From Puffinus mauretanicus (Eukaryota > Chordata > Aves > Procellariiformes > Procellariidae): a stretch of DNA of 64,000 nt. Where the stretch lies: the NCBI GenBank assembly GCA_023333565.1, contig JAJKFH010001865.1:1612001-1676000 (forward strand), read 5' to 3'. Numbering within the stretch: the first letter of the stretch is position 1; every line of letters starts with the position of its first letter. Shown in pieces: positions 56,651-64,000 of the stretch. Position numbers and translations under genes: made by a program. The notes below the pieces were generated by a model. The model worked only from the letters and a program-made list of their open reading frames with translations, made no database searches and was not told the origin of the DNA.

Positions 56651-58040
56651 TAATCGGCAACGAGGGTCCCGGAGGGTTCTCCTGCCCCAGAAGTGGCTCC
56701 CATCCCCGCTGTGCTTCTCACCCAAACCGTGTTTGGCAAACGTGGGACCGTCATCTTCACCCACCAAGGAATCCTGCCCTTGCTGTGGGCAGGCGGACAT
56801 CATCGCCTTCTCCTGTTATTCCTTGGCCTGCTGCCCCGTCGGCTGGGCAGATTGCAACCTTCACTGAAGTGGCAGCAACCAAAGAAATGGGTGGACCTTC
56901 TCAATGCCTTGCCAACGGCCATCTTCTTTGTATCGCTCTTTTCTGATGTGGTTTTGCCAGCAGATAACAAGCTGCTGCCTGAAAATTGTAGCTGGGAAGG
57001 CAAGCAGTCTCTGGAGCAGCTTTCCTAAAAGCTCATGTCATCACAATACAGAGCATGCCCTGGAATATGTAGAGTTTGGATAGCTTGATTTTTAATGAAA
57101 AGGGAGATTTTCTTCCTCCTCTAGAGAGGAAACAAGTTCCCACACCTGCACCTGCTGTGTCTCCTTTATGATCCCTTTAGATAGCTGTTGCATGGTTTCC
57201 CATGTAAAGAAAAGCTGCCCAGCTTGGCTGCCTGTTTTAATGCCAGTGTGACTTTTCCATGCGATGCCATTGTCTACGTAGCATATTCTGATATATAGCC
57301 CTGGTGGGAGGCATTCATCTGTCTGTGCACATCTGTACTGCCTGACCACATCTCTGCTGTTGTGCAAGAGCAGCCCTAAGCCCAGAGTTACAGAACCTCA
57401 TTATCTGCTTGATCAAAGGTGACCCAGATGGGACTTTCCGGGAGAAGAATCTTGGGTGCTCTCTCCAGCTTGAACACGGTTGAGATAACCCCCATCAATC
57501 AATAAATAACCCCTAAATAACCCAAAATCTGTACCTAGGCTGGGAGGTCACCTCCTTCTTGCCCACCCTTGTGTTGCTGTGACATGACCGATATCAGCTA
57601 GACTGTGTGCTCTGAGCTCCAACCTTGCCTTTTTATAAATGTTTTCCGGTAGGGCTAGCAGCTTCTTGCAAATGACCTCTGAGTAGCCCACACACACCAT
57701 GCTAGGCTGAGTCAAATGTCTTTCTGACATCAGTGAAGCAGCTGGAGGATCAGTGTGTTTGCCTTGCAAGCAGCTACCAGCGCAGGACTGGATACTATGT
57801 GCCTTTTTCTCTGCTGAAGGACTCAAATAAATGTCCTTCTGTGTGTGATCTGCATTTTTGGAAGAGATCCATGAACAAGTAATTTCTTCAGTAGCCTGAT
57901 TAGTGAGATCGTCTTGGGCTTTGCTTGAATCTATATGTCCTTGAATATGCCTTCCAGTCCCGGCTTTTCCCACACTTTGCAGATCCTTCCATATACTGCT
58001 GTGTGGCTCATACTTGCCAACAACTTGCTATACTTTCTGC
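56651..58040. other. upstream of TUBB6, no supported gene
   Basis: In human CIDEA lies on this side, but no CIDE-N or CIDE-C coding exon was recognised. A 141-codon minus-strand ORF at 57548-57973 has no family features. Confidence 0.5.
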
Positions 58041-58099
58041 TGGTATGTCACTTTTTAAAATTCAGTTAGTTCCCTGGTCCAGGTAGTGGTAAGGCTGAG

Positions 58100-58215
58100 T
58101 GTGTGTTCCCAATAGGCACACGCACATGCACACACATACACCACCCCTCCACACATATGCATGCACACGCTTACACCCCCCCCACACACACATACATATA
58201 CATACACACTGATTG
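58100..58215. repeat. CA-rich microsatellite region
   Basis: Interrupted (CA)n and (CATA)n on the plus strand, with a C8 tract, over about 115 bp. Further CA runs occur at about 58497-58522 and 58615-58635. Confidence 0.85.
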
Positions 58216-58354
58216 ACACAGGCAGAAAACACAGCACTCAAGCAAACACAAACAGCAGTAACAGCCTCATCCTGTTCTCCTCTCTGGCTGATCAGGACAG
58301 AAGCCCATTAATGGAAAATAAATATGTGTTTGTATACATCTACACAATATGGAT

Positions 58355-58980
58355 CCCTCCAGTAGCTGGTCTTAGACACCCATCCTATTCAGCTATTCAG
58401 TAGCTGACCTGGATCCAAAGTATTCCCAGTTGCTGGCACCTGGAAATGTTATCCCCAGAGACCCACAGTTCCACTCCAGTTGCTAGTATTCAGACCTACA
58501 CAGACACACACACAGACACACACTCCCCCCCAAACTATAGCTCCTTCTTCCAGTAGCTGGTCTTAGGACATTCAGCCTATTCGATATCTGGCCCCTGGAT
58601 CCCCAGTTGCCTCACACAGAGACACAAACACGCAAACAAGTCTCTCCGGTAGTTGGTCCAGGGTTGTGACCTTACCAGTAGCTGACCCCCAGACCCCACC
58701 ACAGTCTCCCCAGTAGTTGGCTTGGACCCCCTGGTCCCTCCAGTAGCCACCTCACAGATCCTCTGGTCTCTTCATTATCTTACCTGGACTTACTCCAAAA
58801 CTTGACTCCCAAGCTTCTTACCCTACTCTCCAGCTAGCCTGGCTTGGTGTTTACTAGTGACCACACACTGACATACAGATCCACATAATGTGCATGCACT
58901 CTGGTGTCTCCAGTTGCTCCATTACAGACAGTCAGGACCCTGTGACTTATGGCCCCCACCTCTAATTGCTGGCACTCAGA
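58355..58980. repeat. degenerate array of CCAGTAGCTGG-like units
   Basis: About a dozen imperfect copies of a CCAGTAGCTGG / CCAGTTGCTGG core (for example near 58359, 58400, 58425, 58475, 58550, 58600, 58650, 58675, 58710, 58738, 58915, 58965) at irregular 30-180 bp spacing, interleaved with CA runs. It looks like an old variable minisatellite. Confidence 0.75.
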
Positions 58981-59580
58981 CTACCGTACACAGACATACA
59001 CATGGAATATAGACCTCCTCTCACCCAGGAAAATAATTAAAATACAGTTTAATAAGACAAGACAGACTGAGGTGATCAGATGCAAGGCATAGCCAGGCAG
59101 ATGTAGTGACCAGCAACCTGTTTACACCCAACCAGGCCATTTTAGCCCCGAATCCTTTTATTTTTCCATACCAAACCACCTTTATCCCCCCCTTTTCCCC
59201 ACCTTTGATTCCTCCTCTAAACATCCCGTAAGTCGGTTTGTACAATCCCAAAGACACTCTTCCCCTCCACCCCCTAAAGAGTCCCATACCCCTGCAGGCA
59301 GTAACCCCTCTCCCACGAAGCCTCTCCCATTGACTGGTGGTGATGGGTGTCACACCCAGCCCCCGAGCTGATGCCTCTCTGGGAGGAGCCGGGGCAGAGG
59401 CTCCTTTTCTCTGGGTATGTTATTGTGGCTCCCCTACTTGCCACTGTTCATCTTTGCTCCTTTTTGTTCATGAAGATAAGCCTTGAATCACATAACCCAG
59501 CAGTAGATCAAACCCGTTTGATCATCTGAATCAAATGATATTTTGAGAATAAAAGTTAGAAGGAAAAAATGGACATAGGT
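58981..59580. mobile_element. putative LTR-retroelement-derived block next to the array
   Basis: The segment starting with aatacagtttaataagacaa and running through tctcccattgactggtggtg to ttttctctgggtatgttatt resembles a repeat I remember from many bird genomes, usually next to the CCAGTAGCTGG units. Boundaries and class are uncertain, and no terminal duplication was identified. Confidence 0.4.
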
Positions 59581-62500
59581 AGGCCAGTGAGGGGGTAAAA
59601 GAAGCAATGAGAGTGTATTGCAGTGGAGCCTTTAGTCCATGTGCCTCCTGAAAAGCTGCATATTTTGCACTGCCAGTATCTGTCATCTTTGAAAGGTTTG
59701 ATTACTGTTTGGGAGCAGCAGTTGGTCAAACACCATTTAGAGGTGAAAACTTCAGCCAGTTTCCCACACATACAAAGTAACCCACTGTAGTACGTGTAAG
59801 AACTGTACTGTAGAACTGTGTGCTTGATGAAGGTGAGCAACAGTTTACCCAACGAATTTGCATCTCACTTGTACACATTTTATAGGTATGTAAATATGTT
59901 CTAATATTCAGTCAGACCTGAATCAACCTGCAGCTGCTGCGTGTTTTATTACTAGTGATCTGAAAGAAGCAACACCCGTTTGTTGGTCATTGAATGTAAA
60001 TGTACCTTCAAATCCTTTTCATCTGTGCTTGTGTTTACTTAGTAGTTCAGCTGACTTAGGAGGTGGAGGTGCCATTATAACCTGTGCCTACAGAAGCCTG
60101 CACATTCTCTTTAAGTCTTCACAGGTTTGGTTCGGGATTTTAGAGGGACTTAGGTGTTTCAAAATCCTACTATGTACTTAACTGCTACGGATTACTTCTG
60201 GATGTATTTTAAACCCCCACTAAACACCTCTTGGAAATTTAAGGCACCTAAATGTCTTTAAAGATTTCTCTCTAGATGCTTCATCTGACTGAGTCCATGA
60301 GATTCATTCTATAAATAGATTAACATAGGAACACACTGTAAATTCTGTACAATGGATTTTCACTTGTTGTATTTGGCTGTGTAGTCTCTTTCTCAGATAC
60401 CTATAATATATATTGACTTCTAGCCTTCGTGACTCATAGTTTTTTTTTCTTCCAGTTCAGTTCATAGGCTAATTTAGTATTTAGAGTATGTCTTTTTCAC
60501 AATGCACAAAATAGGAAGAAATCTTTCTTAAGATTTCACTTGCAGATTTACTCCCTTCATTGTTTTTCCTTTTTTTCCTTCCTTTTACAATTTTAACTCC
60601 ACTTCTATTGTTAAAAAAAAAATTAATATATTCAACCTGAAAAATTAGTAAGATGTCATGATAGCTACAAACTATCAGCCCAACTTTGGAAATTCGTGCT
60701 CCAGAGAGCCTCTTGAACAACCAGTTTACATGACTTACATTCTCAAAGTATCTCTTGCTCCCACATGTGGAAGCAAATGATTAAATAGTAAAAGAGGTCC
60801 ATGCTTGCATTTTAGGGGGTGGCATGACCCTTTATGGTAGACAGGATGTGGATTAAGGAATATCTGACTGTTAGGCCAAGCCTGGATTAGTCTGAGATTT
60901 CTAGCTGGTGAAAGCCTAGAACAGTTCATTTCCACTGGAGAGCTCTTTGGTGCTCCAATGTGATGGGCAGAGCCCATGTGGTTCTTGATTCCTGTTAGTC
61001 AGCATTGACGAGGATCTTGGCTGTCAGTCTTAGCAGTGGTATCAGAGAGTAACAGCAAATAAAATACTCATATTGCTCCTGTGCGAGATCCAGCTGCCTT
61101 GAAAAAGCTGTATACACTCATGGTCAAGACAAACTGATGGGGCCATGTGGGGTGACAGAGCCTCCAGTGTTCTTGTCTTCAGCCTTTCTCACGTACTCTT
61201 TGCTTTTGCAAAGGCTAAAATAGAAACGGATACCTACAAGATCATGAATTTCACAAGGCAGGACAAAATATGTAAGATGCCCATGGTACAGAGTAGAAGG
61301 ATTTTCCAGTAATAGCAGCCTAGGGAATAGTCATCTCCCACGAAGTCACATGGAAATTTGCTTTAATGCCCTGGAAAAACCCCAGCAAAGTTCTTCTGTA
61401 TTTAGCTGGTCATATGATACGATTGTTAAGCTGCTTCCTGCTTTTCAGGAAACACATTTGTGTTTATATCAGAGTTGTTGCTAGGACTATTTCTATTTAC
61501 TGGAGTTTTTAAGGACTAAAGAGAAATTAATGTCATAGCAGAACAGTTAACATGATAATTACTATTTTCTTTTTCAGAATGATAAACTTGCATTATTTTG
61601 ATACGTAAAAATATCAACAAGGGTCTATCCAGTGTTATATAGCCCTTACATTAACTACCAAAGCAATAAATATAATCCACATGATGGATTCACTCTGGCA
61701 GCTTGTAGCAGGCTAGTAAATGCCACTAACCCCATGGTCACCTTTAGGAGGAAGGTCCCAGCGCGAGTGTTGTTCCTTTCTCTCCTCTTTAGTCTGCAAG
61801 TTTTTAATGTAAGTTAAAAAAAAGGGGAAAAAAATCTGAAAATGGTTTGTGTTTGGGTTTTTTTGCCAGGCTTCCTAAGGAAACAAAGTATGGGAAGCCA
61901 TGCTCTGTGCAAGCGTGTGCGCATGTATCTCCACCACCACCTTTTCAATCTGTCAACCTCTTGTGACAAAATCTGTGAGAGGCGCATGAGTTCCAGAGAT
62001 ACTGCAACTGCAGAAGAGTCTAGAAACAGCCCAAGAACCCAACAGCATGGTCAAACCTTTTAAAAGGGGAAAGGAGACAGCAAGATACACAGAAGCATAC
62101 AATCTAATAAGGCTAACACCAGCATACACATTTATCACAGGTGCTTTGCAGCTGATACATTTTGCCTAGAAAAGCCACTATATTTCATACGGTCCTCAAA
62201 AAGTTTCTTGCTTTGTTCCCCCTCATTAAGCTTGTTGCTGTGGAAGCTGTAGTGTCACTGATTGCCACCTATGCTCAAATATAGTACTCAGGGGTTTGTT
62301 TTAATGCTGCTCACCTGGCTGCTTTGTAACTGAAATATACCTTGAGACACAAGGTAATGCTTGTATCTCAGCCCACAAGATGTGGTCTGAACTTTGTAAT
62401 GTTAAAGCAGAGGTCACTACATCAGGTCAGGGGTAAATATGTTTATGGATGAAATGTCTGAGAAAGTGTGAAGCAACACTGGAGGAACTCCACCATCTCG

Positions 62501-63380
62501 TTGAAGGAGTTTCTAGCTGCAGTTTCACACGCTTTTCTCACTGTTTGACAAGATAAATGGAAAAACACTAGAAATCCAACCCTGAATATTAATGAGTTTG
62601 GGTTCAGTTGCCTTTGCACTTTCCAGCACTTACTGTCTTTTTATTTGTAACACATTTTCTGTCCTTTGGAAATGAGTATTTTCTTTCAGCCCTTTGTTTC
62701 TCCCTGTGCTTAGCCTCAATGCTAACAACAACACATCCACGACTTTTTGCAAAGTTGGTTGTAGCGATTTTTATGCAGCAGCTGTAGCAGCTGGAGACGA
62801 GGGAGGCATGTACCTGCCTGTTTTGTCAGGCAGAGTGTGTGTTTGGTGTGGCTATGTTTTTTACTTCCATTTTAATATGTCACTTAGCTACATAAACAAA
62901 CAGAGCCAGAGAATAGGCTGCACTGTGTGTTCAAAAAAGTCAGTAAAATATCCAGATTAGTGTTTTCTTACATCTACCAAGAGTATGGGAATAAAAAATT
63001 AAGTCAGGAACTTATCTACATTCAATTCTCCAGCCTCTCTGCACATCTGAGATTTTGGGGAACTGAGCTGTTTGAAGGACAGAGTGAAAACAAATTTTAG
63101 CTGGAATGCGTACTCTCCATTATCTGTATCACACAGTGAGTGAGTGGTACAGCTGTAAGAGGACGATGAATCTGAGATATTGCTGACTTGCTTTTGGAGC
63201 TTAGTCAGCTCTGAATAGATGCCAATACAATGCAAAGCTTATCAGTAAAGTCCTAGTGTTTTGAGTGTGGGAGACATTAGAATGAGGACAAAATGGTCTT
63301 TTAACCAGAAGTCATGCTAAAGATTATCAGGAGTAAAAGCATGTTCTGACCAGATGAGTACACTGACAACAGCTGGACTT
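59581..63380. other. intergenic, nothing supported
   Basis: AT-rich sequence with short ORFs only. No exon-like segment with a recognisable protein family was found on either strand. Confidence 0.5.
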
Positions 63381-63880
63381 AATTAGATGGAAGATCCATC
63401 TAATCTAGAATTACATTTCTGACGGTAGCCAGTGGTGGGTGCCAGGGAAGGAGTATGATAACACCTCCCCCAAATACCCTTCTACATCCCCGCATTGAGT
63501 GATTAAGGATTTGTTGAACAAAAGACCGGATCTGGACCATTTAATAGTCCTTTTGAAGCATCCATTAAGTTATGTAGCTGCTTTTTAAACCCAGTTCACT
63601 TTCAGCCTCCAGAGTCTCCTATGGCATTGCCTACCACACACAACTGGATTCCATTCTGTGAAGAAGTGCTTCTTTCTGTTATAAAGCTGATGCCTTAATC
63701 TGGTGCCCCATAATTCTTCTATTCTGAGAGAGTGACTAACAGTTCCTAATGACCATTGTAGCTGTGTGTAAGGTGTTTTGTTTTTTCTTTCCCTGTCTGT
63801 CCAACATTTTCTGAGCTGAAAGTATTAGCCTAATTAATCTCCCTGTGACTGAGGGGGACATTCCACTCCTGTGATGCTCC
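63381..63880 (+). mobile_element. ancient CR1-like repeat, degraded
   Basis: The series ctttttaaacccagttcact, then ctcctatggcattgcctacc, then tgaagaagtgcttctttctg, gccccataattcttctattc and cctaattaatctccctgtga follows the pattern of an old amniote CR1-type 3' region found in turtles and crocodilians, in plus orientation. It is heavily diverged and the family call is from memory. Confidence 0.5.
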
Positions 63881-64000
63881 TTGCTTACGACTCTTCTCTA
63901 TGTCTACTAGCTCTACTGCAGCCTCTGTGAAATGGGAGTGACTATTCAAATCATGGCCATTGATTATGCAGTTGTCTAGGATGCTTTTTGCTCTGGTCTT

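Noticed and set aside
57548..57973. 141-codon minus-strand ORF upstream of TUBB6
   Set aside because: Considered as CIDEA (expected here from human synteny) or a retroelement fragment. It matches neither as far as I can judge.
59021..59353. 110-codon minus-strand ORF
   Set aside because: Lies inside the putative dispersed repeat block and has no recognisable protein features.

Overview
The window is nuclear DNA from a bird. It contains split genes with canonical GT-AG introns, CpG islands at gene starts, 3' ends of CR1 LINEs (the main avian retrotransposon) and a solo LTR that resembles ERVL-type elements common in neoavian genomes. The LTR-based hint of a neoavian rather than a galliform bird is inference from remembered repeats, not from a search.

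Three complete protein-coding genes were reconstructed exon by exon, and every junction keeps the frame. PRELID3A (SLMO1) lies on the minus strand (8,827 or 4,927 to 15,032) and has two candidate last exons. AFG3L2 lies on the plus strand (16,275 to 42,141; 17 coding exons; 808 residues). TUBB6 (class V beta-tubulin) lies on the minus strand (48,493 to 56,381; 4 exons; 446 residues). The order and relative orientation match human 18p11.21 (PRELID3A-AFG3L2-TUBB6), so this is a conserved synteny block.

Layout: 1-4.9 kb has no gene I can support and may hold 3' UTR or intergenic DNA. PRELID3A follows at 4.9-15 kb. Two CpG islands at 14.5-16.9 kb separate the PRELID3A and AFG3L2 start codons by about 1.24 kb in head-to-head arrangement, a candidate bidirectional promoter. 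AFG3L2 with large introns fills 16.3-42.9 kb and contains a CR1 fragment in its last intron. A tail-to-tail intergenic gap at 42.9-48 kb holds a solo LTR flanked by a 5-bp target duplication. TUBB6 occupies 48-56.5 kb with a CpG-island, TATA-containing promoter. The last 7.5 kb (56.5-64 kb) shows no gene but is rich in repeats: CA microsatellites, a degenerate array of CCAGTAGCTGG-like units, a putative LTR-retroelement-derived block and an old CR1-like element near the end.

Two of the three genes act in mitochondria. PRELID3A belongs to the PRELI/MSF1 family of intermembrane-space phospholipid transfer proteins. AFG3L2 is the catalytic subunit of the inner-membrane m-AAA protease. Their head-to-head layout would allow shared transcriptional control. 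TUBB6 is a cytoskeletal tubulin with its own promoter.

The most notable signals are: the second PRELID3A last exon, which encodes a longer, PRELID3B-like C-terminus; the avian AFG3L2 C-terminal tail, longer than the human one; a short tandem duplication across the TUBB6 stop codon; the intact solo LTR; and several perfect palindromes in introns. I found no evidence of an undescribed multi-gene system.
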